A program made the translations under genes and the position numbers. Positions 1 through 6,300 of a DNA stretch of 23,072 nt are shown piece by piece. Each line of letters begins with the position of its first letter. Within the stretch, counting starts at the first letter, position 1. The notes under the pieces are model-generated. The model ran no database searches. It saw nothing but the letters and a program-made list of their open reading frames with translations, and was not told the origin of the DNA. The DNA comes from a virus: positions 1-23,072 of the IMG/VR virus record IMGVR_UViG_3300018476_000044; one strand, 5' to 3'.

Positions 1-196
1 ATATCTTATCCGAGTCCATTCTAAGTACTGCATTCTTATCATTGATGCGAGTATACTCTCCGGACTTAAGCTTTAGAAAGATATGGGTGCCACATTCCGG
101 GCAATAGTTCGGAAGGCGTGGATTGACCCAACACAGCATTAGATGACAGCACGGCATCTCCATTAGTCGAAATTGGATTATCTGATTAGTTATCAC
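1..196 (-). CDS. Small zinc-ribbon protein, 3' end outside window
   Basis: The frame runs from a GTG at 194-196 off the left edge of the window, so only the first 65 residues are visible. The GTG overlaps the end of the upstream gene and has an AGGAAG Shine-Dalgarno (SD) sequence about 7 bases ahead. An ATG at 161-163 is an alternative start. The visible part has C16-C17, C22 and a CPEC pair at residues 32-35, as expected for a small zinc ribbon. No function is recognised. It is one of several Cys-rich small proteins in this block and is probably translationally coupled to the gene before it. Confidence 0.55.
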   Translation of the reverse strand, partial: MITNQIIQFRLMEMPCCHLMLCWVNPRLPNYCPECGTHIFLKLKSGEYTRINDKNAVLRMDSDKI

Positions 197-521
197 TGGG
201 TTCTTCCTGGTTGAAATATTCTTCGAGTTTCCAGTCCAGAACATGTTGGTCGTGATTGCGAGATCTAATCGCGTACCAATCTCTGTACGTGATATAGCTG
301 TCCCCGAGGAAGGTATAGCTATCATCTGGAGAGCGATGTCTATACGGTTCTCCAACTGTGTCGTACCAGAGTTCGAATACGAGTACCGGATCTGCGCTTA
401 TAGTTGCGCATGCTCTGCAGTAGGCGCAAGAGTATGGTATTGAAGTACACGCTACTCCAACTGCTGGATGAACCCTGGGGTCGCGTTGACATACGTCGCA
501 GCGCATGTCTATCATCGTCAT
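186..521 (-). CDS. Cys-rich hypothetical protein (111 aa)
   Basis: The start ATG overlaps the stop of the upstream gene as ATGA, which fixes the start. Cysteines cluster in the first 40 residues (C8, C11, then C25, C32, C35, C38) in CxxC pairs, which suggests one or two zinc sites. The C-terminal half is acidic and rich in Tyr, Trp and Asp. No family is recognised. The overlaps on both sides place it in the same translationally coupled run as its neighbours. It could be a small nucleic-acid-binding or protein-binding phage factor, but nothing in the sequence decides this. Confidence 0.6.
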   Translation of the reverse strand: MTMIDMRCDVCQRDPRVHPAVGVACTSIPYSCAYCRACATISADPVLVFELWYDTVGEPYRHRSPDDSYTFLGDSYITYRDWYAIRSRNHDQHVLDWKLEEYFNQEEPSDN

Positions 522-814
522 GTTGAATTTCCATCACTCGGTACATCCCGCTCGTGGGATGTTATTGCCGCTTCGGAAATAAACTGAACCGCACCGAGGC
601 GGTCCATAATTCGTCCAAGCTGTCCGCAACCGCGCTGATCCCAATCGCCGCGACAGGCCACATCACGTTTAGCAATCGACGCTTTGTGACAAACGAAGTG
701 GCAATCCTTCCTCGTAATCTCCCGCAAAATCTCAGCGCGCCGTTCATTGCTGACGATCTTGTCGGGGCCGTACAGGCATTGGTTACAACGCTCGGCCATC
801 ACTTCGAAGCCCAT
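518..814 (-). CDS. Conserved phage Cys-rich hypothetical protein (98 aa)
   Basis: The start ATG has a clear SD (GAGGTGA, 4 bases away). The protein has C10-x2-C13, C38-x3-C42, C54 and C63 in an ordered pattern, with a CNQCLYG opening and a CRGDWD segment. Such spacing suggests a metal site (zinc or Fe-S). The overall pattern looks like a family of short phage proteins seen in other siphoviruses, but I know no function for it. The gene ends in an ATGA overlap with the next gene. A second Met at residue 6 is possible but has a poorer SD. Confidence 0.6.
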   Translation of the reverse strand: MGFEVMAERCNQCLYGPDKIVSNERRAEILREITRKDCHFVCHKASIAKRDVACRGDWDQRGCGQLGRIMDRLGAVQFISEAAITSHERDVPSDGNST

Positions 815-842
815 CAGTTCACCTCTTGCTGAGCACTTTTCG

Positions 843-1130
843 TCATGCGACCAACCTCAGTTTGGGCTTGCGCCTGACTGTCTTGCGCTCGCCGATGCGG
901 AACGATGCCCTCACCGAATTGGCGACGGCCGCGACGCAACAGTAGCGCGGTGAAATGGTGGCCCCGAAGAACCAGTTGCGGAGCGTGGTGTTCGTCACGC
1001 CGCTCGACTTGGAAATCTGGGCGATCACCGTGCCGAACTTGACGCCTTGGGCTTCCGCTTCGAATTGCAGCGCCGTGCGCAACAGATCGATCACGGGGTC
1101 TTTGGTCTTGAACAGATAGGACTTGTACAT
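843..1130 (-). CDS. Helix-turn-helix DNA-binding protein (95 aa)
   Basis: The start at 1130 is chosen because an AAGGAG SD sits 6 bases before it; the frame is open further upstream but has no better start. Residues about 33-73 read as a Cro/CI-like helix-turn-helix: a helix with FGTVIAQISKSSG, a turn, then VTNTTLRNWFFG as recognition helix, followed by a third helix. The C-terminus is very basic (RKTVRRKPKLR), consistent with DNA contact. It probably acts as a small phage transcription regulator. A pair of direct repeats just upstream (1149-1170) could be its own operator. Family assignment rests on pattern only. Confidence 0.6.
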   Translation of the reverse strand: MYKSYLFKTKDPVIDLLRTALQFEAEAQGVKFGTVIAQISKSSGVTNTTLRNWFFGATISPRYCCVAAVANSVRASFRIGERKTVRRKPKLRLVA

Positions 1131-1148
1131 CTTAGTCTCCTTGTGTGA

Positions 1149-1170
1149 TTGGTATCTTTTATTTGGTATC
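1149..1170 (-). promoter_or_regulatory. Direct repeats ahead of the HTH gene, possible operator
   Basis: The octamer GATACCAA (minus strand) occurs at 1163-1170 and again at 1149-1156, a 14-base period, immediately upstream of the SD of the helix-turn-helix gene. The segment between them is A/T-only. The upstream copy overlaps the last codons of the MazG-like gene. An autoregulatory operator is an inference; no good promoter elements are visible beside it. Confidence 0.25.
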
Positions 1171-1467
1171 CCAGACAGTCTGCATGAAACGTTCCAATTT
1201 GGCCTGCTTACCATCCCATCCGCTATCCATAGCGGTCGTCCGCATCAGACCCATTTTGTGGGCCATCATTCCGATGTAAATAGTTTCACCATATTCGATA
1301 CTTAGATGATCAACGTTTGCCATGCCGTCTGGCCGGTTCTCTTTCCCAAAGCGAATCAATTTAGAGGCGGCTAGGATAACCTCAGCACATTCCTCCATTA
1401 GAATTGTGAGAACTTCTTTCTCATGGGCACTGAGGGGTGTTCCTGTAGGTGTGTACTTCTCGGTCAT
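1159..1467 (-). CDS. MazG-like nucleotide pyrophosphohydrolase (102 aa)
   Basis: The start at 1467 gives an ATGA overlap with the upstream stop; a longer open frame to 1641 exists but would overlap the upstream gene entirely. The core has a MEECAEV segment (E26-x2-E29) followed by a second helix with EYGE (E58-x2-E61). This is the all-alpha NTP pyrophosphohydrolase layout (ExxE...ExxD), with Glu in place of the last Asp. Members of this superfamily hydrolyse NTPs or dNTPs to monophosphates and pyrophosphate. Phages use them to clean nucleotide pools or to manipulate host alarmone signalling. This is the second such gene in the window. The substrate cannot be told from sequence. Confidence 0.6.
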   Translation of the reverse strand: MTEKYTPTGTPLSAHEKEVLTILMEECAEVILAASKLIRFGKENRPDGMANVDHLSIEYGETIYIGMMAHKMGLMRTTAMDSGWDGKQAKLERFMQTVWDTK

Positions 1468-1700
1468 TTGTTTTCCAGACTGTTTGGTGGTAGTGAATAG
1501 ACAACCATCCAGCTTCTCTTGCACTGACTGGTTTTCTGCGGAATTTTTCTTTTGATCACAAGCCCTCGCACTACAAGCGTCTCGAGGGTCTTTCGCATGT
1601 CGGAATATCCCATCCAGGTCCATTCCGATTGTGTAGTCCACGACCCGTGGATGTTGAGCGCCTTCAACACCATCATTTGGGTGTGCCCGATAGGCCTCAT
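1464..1700 (-). CDS. Winged-helix-like small protein (78 aa)
   Basis: ATGA overlaps at both ends fix the limits. The N-terminal 55 residues read as a winged helix: a first helix (HTQMMVLKALNIHG), a second around MGYSDMRKTLETLVVRG that resembles the recognition helix of MarR- or PadR-like folds, and then a beta wing (LVIKRKI). The C-terminus is short, with two hydrophobic strands. It may be a DNA-binding regulator. The fold call is by pattern only, and no family name is claimed. Confidence 0.45.
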   Translation of the reverse strand: MRPIGHTQMMVLKALNIHGSWTTQSEWTWMGYSDMRKTLETLVVRGLVIKRKIPQKTSQCKRSWMVVYSLPPNSLENK

Positions 1701-1921
1701 AACTTCTTCCTTGAGACAGTACCCATCAGAAGATGAGTAGCGTAGGCTTTAGTCTCCGGTTCACCGTTGACGAACCAAGCGAACCGATTGCATGCTGGAT
1801 AATAGGCGCAAGCCACATTGCCCCGTGTGGCCTTCCCTGTTGTGCTTCCGGCGATACCCTTACTAGAGTTTCGTATTGCTTCAGCTTGAATTGATTTTAC
1901 GAGTGGAGACTCCGTTTTCAC
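1697..1921 (-). CDS. Hypothetical protein (74 aa)
   Basis: A GTG at 1919-1921 overlaps the upstream stop as GTGA and has GGGG about 6 bases ahead, so I take it as the start. A GTG 12 bases further upstream (1933) is the alternative. The protein is small and mildly basic, with two cysteines close together (ACAYYPAC) and aromatic residues around them. I do not recognise it. Its stop overlaps the start of the winged-helix-like gene (ATGA), so the two are translated together. Confidence 0.5.
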   Translation of the reverse strand: MKTESPLVKSIQAEAIRNSSKGIAGSTTGKATRGNVACAYYPACNRFAWFVNGEPETKAYATHLLMGTVSRKKL

Positions 1922-2115
1922 TTCAATCCCCACAGATCAATCTGCTGCTCCTGAAGTGTCTTCCACTGTGTGGCGCCACCGTCGTGGAAGGATTCCATGT
2001 GGCGATCGTACGCGGCTTCTTCTGCATTTTCGGTACACGATCTGCAGATGAGTTCCCCGTAGTCGTTCGGGGGAAGATTACAGGGGCAGGCACACTTCTC
2101 GCAGGGAGGGGTCAT
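1918..2115 (-). CDS. Small zinc-ribbon-like protein (65 aa)
   Basis: The ATG overlaps the stop of the MazG-like gene as TAATG. The first 28 residues carry CEKC, CPC and CRSC, giving six cysteines suited to one or two zinc ions. The rest is acidic and helical, with several His residues. Small Cys-rich proteins of this kind are common in phage early regions and are often of unknown role. No function is assigned. Confidence 0.55.
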   Translation of the reverse strand: MTPPCEKCACPCNLPPNDYGELICRSCTENAEEAAYDRHMESFHDGGATQWKTLQEQQIDLWGLK

Positions 2116-2477
2116 TAGTCAGTTCCTTCTGGTTTCAATTTCGTGGTGTAGCCAATCTCGACTGACTTACTATCGAACACCTCAACCATGGATTCGCCAA
2201 GTTGGAAGCCGAGTGACTGTGCTATCAAGTCAAGATAGACACCGGTGTCGCCAATCTCCTTGCGCAACTTCGCACGAAGTACATCGTCAGATTCTTTGTT
2301 GCCTGGGATGCCGTCGCGCGAGCGATTGAGTTTCTTAGCGATGTTAGCTGCCTCGCCAAGCTCCCCCATGATCGCAACGAACCAGTCGCTGGTCGACCAA
2401 CCAGACAGTGGATGATTAAAACCATCCCGTGCTTCGCAACGGGTACGATTGGCTTTGCTGAATTCCTCGAACGTCAT
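2115..2477 (-). CDS. MazG-like NTP pyrophosphohydrolase (120 aa)
   Basis: The start ATG has a GGGAG SD about 9 bases away. The active-site pattern of the MazG superfamily is intact: E39-L-G-E42 in helix one and E74-I-G-D77 in the next helix, the four acidic residues that bind magnesium. The length matches single-domain phage members. The likely reaction is hydrolysis of an NTP or dNTP to the monophosphate plus pyrophosphate. In a phage with modified DNA this may trim unwanted dNTPs, but the substrate is not readable from sequence. The gene is coupled by TAATG overlap to the zinc-ribbon gene after it. Confidence 0.7.
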   Translation of the reverse strand: MTFEEFSKANRTRCEARDGFNHPLSGWSTSDWFVAIMGELGEAANIAKKLNRSRDGIPGNKESDDVLRAKLRKEIGDTGVYLDLIAQSLGFQLGESMVEVFDSKSVEIGYTTKLKPEGTD

Positions 2478-2482
2478 CTTGT

Positions 2483-2830
2483 TTATCTCCCGTCTACTTG
2501 TGAAGGTAACATGGAACGGATTTTACTGATCTCATCTTCCCAATGTCCTCTATCGGGGTGCCCGTTGCCATTCGGTATGGATGCAGAGATCTGCAGACCT
2601 TTGAATAGGTCAGCGGTCTTGCCACAGAACGCTACATAGGATCCGATGACGTCAGTAATCTCGAGTGTTCGTGCGCCGATATCGTTTTCGAATTTAGTAG
2701 CTATTTGGCGTATAGCTTCTGCCATCTTATCGGATTGTTCGACCACGGCTTTGATATCCGCAACCATACGGTCAGCAGATGTTCGAACTGCATCGGTAGT
2801 TAGGCTAGCGATTCTTTGGTTCTCAGTCAT
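2483..2830 (-). CDS. Helical hypothetical protein (115 aa)
   Basis: The start is fixed by an ATGA overlap with the upstream gene. The first 70 residues look like two long amphipathic helices (many Ala, Asp, Lys and Ile in heptad-like spacing), so it may form a coiled coil or helical bundle. The C-terminal part contains NGNGHPDRGHWEDEI, a likely loop followed by a short helix. No family or catalytic motif is recognised. Confidence 0.55.
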   Translation of the reverse strand: MTENQRIASLTTDAVRTSADRMVADIKAVVEQSDKMAEAIRQIATKFENDIGARTLEITDVIGSYVAFCGKTADLFKGLQISASIPNGNGHPDRGHWEDEISKIRSMLPSQVDGR

Positions 2831-3045
2831 TCAGATCTCCTGGTTGCTTTGTCGTAGAGATGGGGTATGCAGTACTTGACTAGATCTAATGTTGCTTTTA
2901 CAGATAGAGTTGTCTCGCAGATGATTGTTCCATCCGCGCGATATGAAAAGATGTGCAGACCAACTGCCGGATCGTCACAGAATGTAACGTCATAGTGATC
3001 GGCCTTCTCGACCTCAGGACCGGAAGGTCGGTAGTCGAATTCCAT
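2827..3045 (-). CDS. Hypothetical protein (72 aa)
   Basis: I place the start at the ATG at 3043-3045, which has GGTGA four bases upstream; a GTG nine bases earlier lacks an SD. The protein alternates short beta-like stretches (YDVTFCDD, GLHIFSYRADGTIICETTLSV) with a final helix (ATLDLVKYCIPHLYDK), as in a small alpha/beta fold. No family is recognised. It ends in an ATGA overlap with the gene downstream. Confidence 0.5.
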   Translation of the reverse strand: MEFDYRPSGPEVEKADHYDVTFCDDPAVGLHIFSYRADGTIICETTLSVKATLDLVKYCIPHLYDKATRRSE

Positions 3046-3058
3046 TTTTGTCACCGGC

Positions 3059-3241
3059 TTATACTTTATGATAATAGTCGAGTACCATTTCTATGCTGCA
3101 CGATTGTTTGAGACCGTTATCTCCCATCTTAACGAGGTGGGTGATACCATGCCCCATTAACATACGCAGAATTGCTGCACCATTTGGCGTGGTCTGCAAT
3201 TCTTTACCTAAATTGTCCCACTTGACTTCGATATCTTTCAT
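3059..3241 (-). CDS. Hypothetical protein (60 aa)
   Basis: The frame is open back to 3286, but an ATG at 3239-3241 forms an ATGA overlap with the stop of the upstream gene, so I use that start. The product has a charged N-terminus and a helical middle (TTPNGAAILRMLMGHGITHLVKMG), ending DYYHKV. I do not recognise it. The gene is part of a translationally coupled string. Confidence 0.45.
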   Translation of the reverse strand: MKDIEVKWDNLGKELQTTPNGAAILRMLMGHGITHLVKMGDNGLKQSCSIEMVLDYYHKV

Positions 3242-3657
3242 CTGCAACTCGTCTTGACGACGCTCCCTGAACGGTAACTGCGACATTGTGAATAGAAATC
3301 CTTGCCGTCGCAGGTTGTGATGCTCACTGAACCGCTACGGCGCGTAGTGCAGCTGGCTGCCTCACTAGGGTTCGGCAGCAGAAATGTTGTGAGCAACATT
3401 AGCGTTGCAGCAATTCTTTTCATCTTTAACTTCGGGCGCTTTCTAGGTAATACTATGCAGACTCGCCCTACGAATTGACTGAATCCAGATTCTGAATTAG
3501 CGAGACGAGCAATATTATCTCGATCGACTGCAATAAACATTCGAGATATAGTTACTTCGTGTTGAACTCTATCAGCCACACTCTGAGCGGCATTGTGAGC
3601 GTTTGTCTTATTGGCAAAGAAACGTTTCTCTCCGGCATCTATGTAGTAGAGATTCAT
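3238..3657 (-). CDS. Two-part protein with internal signal-peptide-like segment (139 aa)
   Basis: The ATG at 3657 has a GGGAG SD and lies about 25 bases after a predicted transcription start. Residues 1-78 look like a small soluble domain with a strand-rich start (MNLYYIDAG). At M79 an apparently separate unit begins: a basic residue pair, a hydrophobic stretch (AATLMLLTTFLL), then SEAASC, which looks like a signal-peptidase site. A 38-residue Cys-rich tail with repeated SGSV follows. The second half resembles short secreted proteins that normally stand alone. An internal start at 3423 is possible, but its SD is weak. Either this is a fusion or two products arise from one frame. No function is assigned. 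Confidence 0.5.
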   Translation of the reverse strand: MNLYYIDAGEKRFFANKTNAHNAAQSVADRVQHEVTISRMFIAVDRDNIARLANSESGFSQFVGRVCIVLPRKRPKLKMKRIAATLMLLTTFLLPNPSEAASCTTRRSGSVSITTCDGKDFYSQCRSYRSGSVVKTSCR

Positions 3658-3688
3658 TGCTTACTCCCGTTTAGCTTGACGGTAACAC

Positions 3689-3717
3689 ATTATTGCACAT
3701 TACGTAGTAGATGTCAA
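3689..3717 (-). promoter_or_regulatory. Sigma70-like promoter
   Basis: On the minus strand a perfect -35 TTGACA (3712-3717) is followed after exactly 17 bases by AATAAT (3689-3694), five of six matches to the -10 consensus. The -35 overlaps the stop region of the upstream gene. Initiation would be expected near 3682, giving a leader of about 25 bases before the ATG at 3657. This is the best consensus promoter seen in the window and should feed the block from 3657 towards 1. Confidence 0.7.
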
Positions 3718-3944
3718 GGGCGAGCCTTTCGAGGTTGAATAATGATATCTACCTCAGAACCTGTCTCGAGACCTTCTGGTTTCTCGTACCCAACAAAGAG
3801 AGCTTCCCAGCTTCCCTCGAAGTGTACAAACCATCCTAAGTTTTCCATTATAGTTATTGCTTCTCCATTCTTATCTTTTCTGCTATAAGAAATACGTTTC
3901 TTTTCCTCAAGTTTCTTTACTCGAGTCGGGATGCGAATGTTCAC
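3714..3944 (-). CDS. Hypothetical protein (76 aa)
   Basis: The start is GTG, overlapping the upstream stop as GTGA. The N-terminus is very basic (RIPTRVKKLEEKKRISYSRKDK) and is followed by a beta-rich section with a WFVHFEGSWEALFVGY core and a PEGLETGSEVDIIIQP end. This could be a small beta-barrel with a basic arm. No family is recognised. The gene and its two upstream neighbours are AT-rich relative to the replication genes. Confidence 0.5.
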   Translation of the reverse strand: MNIRIPTRVKKLEEKKRISYSRKDKNGEAITIMENLGWFVHFEGSWEALFVGYEKPEGLETGSEVDIIIQPRKARP

Positions 3945-4096
3945 GCGTCTCCACTCCAGATCTTATCTAATTGCTCATAATCTTTATCGATATGAACAGG
4001 CAACATGCCCAACTTCATCCACATCTCATAATGTTTATTGACTTGGTAAAGTAGATAGAAATATCTGATGTGTCTTATGATGATCCAGCGTTTCAT
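3941..4096 (-). CDS. Hypothetical protein (51 aa)
   Basis: This short gene begins at an ATG five bases after the upstream stop and ends in a GTGA overlap with the next gene. The product is rich in aromatic and basic residues at the N-terminus (MKRWIIIRHIRYFYLLYQVN) and acidic at the C-terminus. The N-terminal helix is amphipathic and could touch a membrane or a partner protein. There is no recognised family; support comes from the tight gene packing. Confidence 0.45.
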   Translation of the reverse strand: MKRWIIIRHIRYFYLLYQVNKHYEMWMKLGMLPVHIDKDYEQLDKIWSGDA

Positions 4097-4100
4097 TTTC

Positions 4101-4280
4101 TTATCTTTCTAATTCTTCACGAGTAGCAAGCCAGGTGCATTCACCAAGTAATCTTACCTTATCTCGATTTTTATTTATCCATTTTAAGATATCAACACTG
4201 GATCTCGCAACCATTAATTCTTTTGTACGTTCTGAAATACGTATCATAGCTTCGGTATCAAGTTGATCTACAGCTTTCAT
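4101..4280 (-). CDS. Hypothetical protein (59 aa)
   Basis: The ATG overlaps the upstream stop as ATGA. The product is an all-helical small protein with two charged helices (residues 1-25 and 28-45) and a C-terminal LGECTWLATREELER. No family is recognised. The tight overlap upstream and the five-base gap downstream argue that it is a real gene despite its length. Confidence 0.5.
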   Translation of the reverse strand: MKAVDQLDTEAMIRISERTKELMVARSSVDILKWINKNRDKVRLLGECTWLATREELER

Positions 4281-4537
4281 TTTCTGAATCCCTTACAGGC
4301 TAATTTCACTGAGCGGGGATCGTCTGCGCGACCTGCGGTACTAATACTGACACGAAGGTCGCATTTCGGACATTCAATGATATAATACCCTATTCGTTTT
4401 GCTGGATAGGGTAACATAACAAGGCACATCTCTTTCTGGCCCTTAGACATATCGAGATCAATGCCAAGAGGGTATTTCGGATTGGGTCTACCTTCAGCCT
4501 CTGCTTTACTGTCGACCCATTGAATTCTGTGATTCAT
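4277..4537 (-). CDS. Hypothetical protein with CxxC zinc site (86 aa)
   Basis: The start at 4537 is set by an ATGA overlap with the ribbon-helix-helix gene; the frame is open further upstream without support. The middle has a hydrophobic beta stretch (CLVMLPYPAKRIGYYIIECPKC) ending in a CxxC pair, then AGRADDPRSVKLACK with another Cys. This pattern occurs in short phage hypothetical proteins and suggests a zinc-stabilised fold. The function is unknown. Confidence 0.55.
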   Translation of the reverse strand: MNHRIQWVDSKAEAEGRPNPKYPLGIDLDMSKGQKEMCLVMLPYPAKRIGYYIIECPKCDLRVSISTAGRADDPRSVKLACKGFRK

Positions 4538-4728
4538 TGACGTGGCTCCAATGCATCGCTCTCTTCGACACAAAGTTTGCCGCAGGTAACGAGACCCACT
4601 ACTGTGGCATTGAAATCCTTTCCGTCCGATTTAGCTATCTCAATAATCTCTTTGAACAATTTGGGTGGAAAACGAACAGCGATCTGTTTCTTACCATCGC
4701 CTCTGACTATTCCAACTGGGTATTTCAT
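4534..4728 (-). CDS. Arc-like ribbon-helix-helix regulator (64 aa)
   Basis: I place the start at the second Met (4728) because AGGAG lies about 9 bases ahead, while the first ATG abuts the SD directly. After a basic N-terminus, residues 14-20 (KQIAVRF) form the DNA-contacting beta strand of an Arc/MetJ-type fold. Two helices follow: PPKLFKEIIEIAKSDG and DFNATVVGLVTCGKL. Such dimers bind operator repeats and act as small phage repressors. The target is unknown. The gene lies directly after the HNH endonuclease gene. Confidence 0.6.
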   Translation of the reverse strand: MKYPVGIVRGDGKKQIAVRFPPKLFKEIIEIAKSDGKDFNATVVGLVTCGKLCVEESDALEPRQ

Positions 4729-4740
4729 CTTCTGCATCTC

Positions 4741-5283
4741 CTATTTTGTGCGCCAAAATTCGCCGTGCAATTTACGAGCTTCTGCTTCATAAGCTGCGGC
4801 TGCTTCTTCTACGGTCGAGAACGAACCAATGTGGTATATAGCACCATTAACTCCGATACTCGCACGCCACTTTTTACCTGAAGGGGTGACTCCTTTATAT
4901 CCTGATTTGTTATCTTTTCTTACCCCGCTATTCCAATTCTGTTCACTTTTCGTTGCCTCACGTAGATTAAACCAACAGTTGTTTTGTCGATTAAGATCCT
5001 TATGATCTATAAACGGAGGGGGTTCTTTTCCCGTCTGCAATTTCCAGATGATGCGATGCTGTAAATACATCTGCCCATCAAGTCGAACTTGTAGATATGA
5101 GTGATTGCCAACAGATCTAGCTTCCTGAGTTGCACATTTACTGTTCACTGCTAGAGCAGTTTGTAATGTAGAAAAATGTCTATGAGGTCTGAGCCTCCAG
5201 AACAATTTTCCTGTATCTGGATCATATCGAAAACATTCACGTAGATATTCTACGTCTGGTAAGATCAACGTCTGCAACGCCAT
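4741..5283 (-). CDS. HNH homing endonuclease with AP2 domain (180 aa)
   Basis: Residues about 70-118 form an HNH_3-type nuclease: H76 (HRIIW), then the IDHKDLNRQNN block (D93, H94, N97) and the NLREAT helix. Residues 126-173 form an AP2-like DNA-binding domain: SGYKGV, KKWRASI, IGSFSTVEEAAAAYEAEARKLHGEF. This domain order is typical of free-standing phage homing endonucleases, which cut intron-less or gene-less sites and promote their own spread. No intron or split gene is visible next to it. It overlaps the upstream membrane-anchored gene by 19 bases. All key residues are present, so it is probably active. Confidence 0.85.
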   Translation of the reverse strand: MALQTLILPDVEYLRECFRYDPDTGKLFWRLRPHRHFSTLQTALAVNSKCATQEARSVGNHSYLQVRLDGQMYLQHRIIWKLQTGKEPPPFIDHKDLNRQNNCWFNLREATKSEQNWNSGVRKDNKSGYKGVTPSGKKWRASIGVNGAIYHIGSFSTVEEAAAAYEAEARKLHGEFWRTK

Positions 5284-5654
5284 TTATATCTTCCTACGTA
5301 GACTTTACGCATACCATGAGCTCTACAGATTTCCGATCGCGCTGGTCTAAATCTAGTTCTTCTATGGGGTCTTTTAATCTCTTCTTCTATCTGAGGCGCA
5401 ACCTCTTTTACTTCAACTGTTTCAATGGGTTCTCTAGTGATTGCAATAGTTCTTACCGTGGTGATTTTCGGAGGAGAGACTATAACGTTGCTCGGTGTGT
5501 TACCCCATCGCTCCTGAAGTGTGGCGCGTATCTCCTGTTTAACGATTGGCTGTTTTCGAGGCGGTTCTTTCCTGACGAAGGTTATACTCCAGGAAATAAG
5601 AGTGGCAATGAATACCGCAACGATGGGGTAGATAAGTTTTGTCAATGTGTTCAA
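5265..5654 (-). CDS. Membrane-anchored basic protein (129 aa)
   Basis: The likely start is a TTG one base after the upstream stop, with GGAAGTG as SD; the next in-frame TTG is an alternative. Residues 7-27 form one hydrophobic span (LIYPIVAVFIATLISWSITFV) followed by RKEPPRKQ, as in an N-in single-pass anchor. The rest is Pro-, Glu- and Arg-rich and probably extended. It ends with a basic Cys-containing motif (CRAHGMRKVYVGRYKWRC). No family is recognised. An i-spanin role was considered, but there is no lysis cassette nearby. Confidence 0.5.
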   Translation of the reverse strand: MNTLTKLIYPIVAVFIATLISWSITFVRKEPPRKQPIVKQEIRATLQERWGNTPSNVIVSPPKITTVRTIAITREPIETVEVKEVAPQIEEEIKRPHRRTRFRPARSEICRAHGMRKVYVGRYKWRCRR

Positions 5655-5655
5655 C

Positions 5656-5889
5656 CTAATTCACTTCCGTACTTAGGGCGTACCAGTCTATATCTTTTTT
5701 GACGTAACTATCTCCAATCAATTGGAATAGCATCTTACGAGCATAAGCAGATGTAAAAGCAGATTCCTGTTGAAATAGAATGGAATCTTCAAAGTTCTTA
5801 TCTGCAAGATGTGTTGCTGCCCATCGCGCATAACTGGCTGCCACTTCCTGGAGATGGATAAGTAGATTGCAGCTATCTTCTTCGCTCAT
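5656..5889 (-). CDS. Helical hypothetical protein (77 aa)
   Basis: I use the ATG at 5887-5889 (MSEEDSC); the frame is open to an ATG at 5916 that lacks an SD. The product is nearly all helix, with a long Ala/Tyr/Trp-rich first helix and a second around FQQESAFTSAYARKMLFQLIG. No family is recognised. The chosen start would overlap, as ATGA, the stop of a small upstream frame that appears broken (see the entry at 5873-5986). Confidence 0.45.
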   Translation of the reverse strand: MSEEDSCNLLIHLQEVAASYARWAATHLADKNFEDSILFQQESAFTSAYARKMLFQLIGDSYVKKDIDWYALSTEVN

Positions 5890-5986
5890 TTCTTTTCCAA
5901 TTCTTGGATCGCCCATTCGATGTCGCCAAGTGTAATTTCTTGGCGACCGTTAAGTTCGGTTTAAGATCTCTCCATGGTTTTGTCAT
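5873..5986 (-). pseudogene. Short ORF with possible frameshift (37 aa as read)
   Basis: An ATG at 5984-5986 has an excellent SD (AGGGAG, about 5 bases). The frame it opens gives a 37-residue basic peptide ending inside the next gene. A second frame through the same bases reads ACC-GAA-CTT onward as TELNGRQEITLGDIEWAIQE and ends with a TGA overlapping the next ATG. That looks much more protein-like, but it has no start after an in-frame TAA at 5961-5963. Joining the two frames with a -1 shift near the AAA at 5960-5962 would restore one product. It may be a decayed gene, a sequencing indel or programmed frameshifting. Confidence 0.35.
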
Positions 5987-6000
5987 TGATCTCCCTTTCG

Positions 6001-6237
6001 TTACATTGAAGTGGAAAGCGCACCGACCGCGTGCGCCCGCGCGAGTATTGCGTGAGGGTGGTCATCCTTAGCCCACTCGTCACCCCACATGATCATGCGC
6101 TCGCGAACAGCATCAAGCTCACGAAACTTTTCAGCAATTTCCATGACCTGAGTTTTAGTGGCGCCGATCTTTTTCAACGCAGCGGTCACTTCGCGTCTTA
6201 GACGGGCGATCTTCTGGCTGCGGCGTGTCTCTTTCAT
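6001..6237 (-). CDS. Helical hypothetical protein (78 aa)
   Basis: The ATG has AGAGGT about 8 bases upstream. The N-terminus is strongly basic (KETRRSQKIARLRREVTAALKKIG). A helix with VMEIAEKFRELDAVRERM and a His-containing WAKDDHPHAILARAH segment follow. The basic start and helical nature would fit a small nucleic-acid or RNA-polymerase-binding factor, but no family is recognised. The gene stands slightly apart from its neighbours, with 60 bases before it and about 15 after it. Confidence 0.5.
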   Translation of the reverse strand: MKETRRSQKIARLRREVTAALKKIGATKTQVMEIAEKFRELDAVRERMIMWGDEWAKDDHPHAILARAHAVGALSTSM

Positions 6238-6300
6238 TTCACAACCTCTTCCACTAACTCATAGACTTGGAACGTGTAGACTGTATCAATTGCTAAGCCA

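Noticed and set aside
1468-1641. Longer N-terminus for the 102-residue MazG-like protein
   Set aside because: It overlaps the winged-helix-like gene and adds sequence unlike the family; ATGA coupling supports the shorter form.
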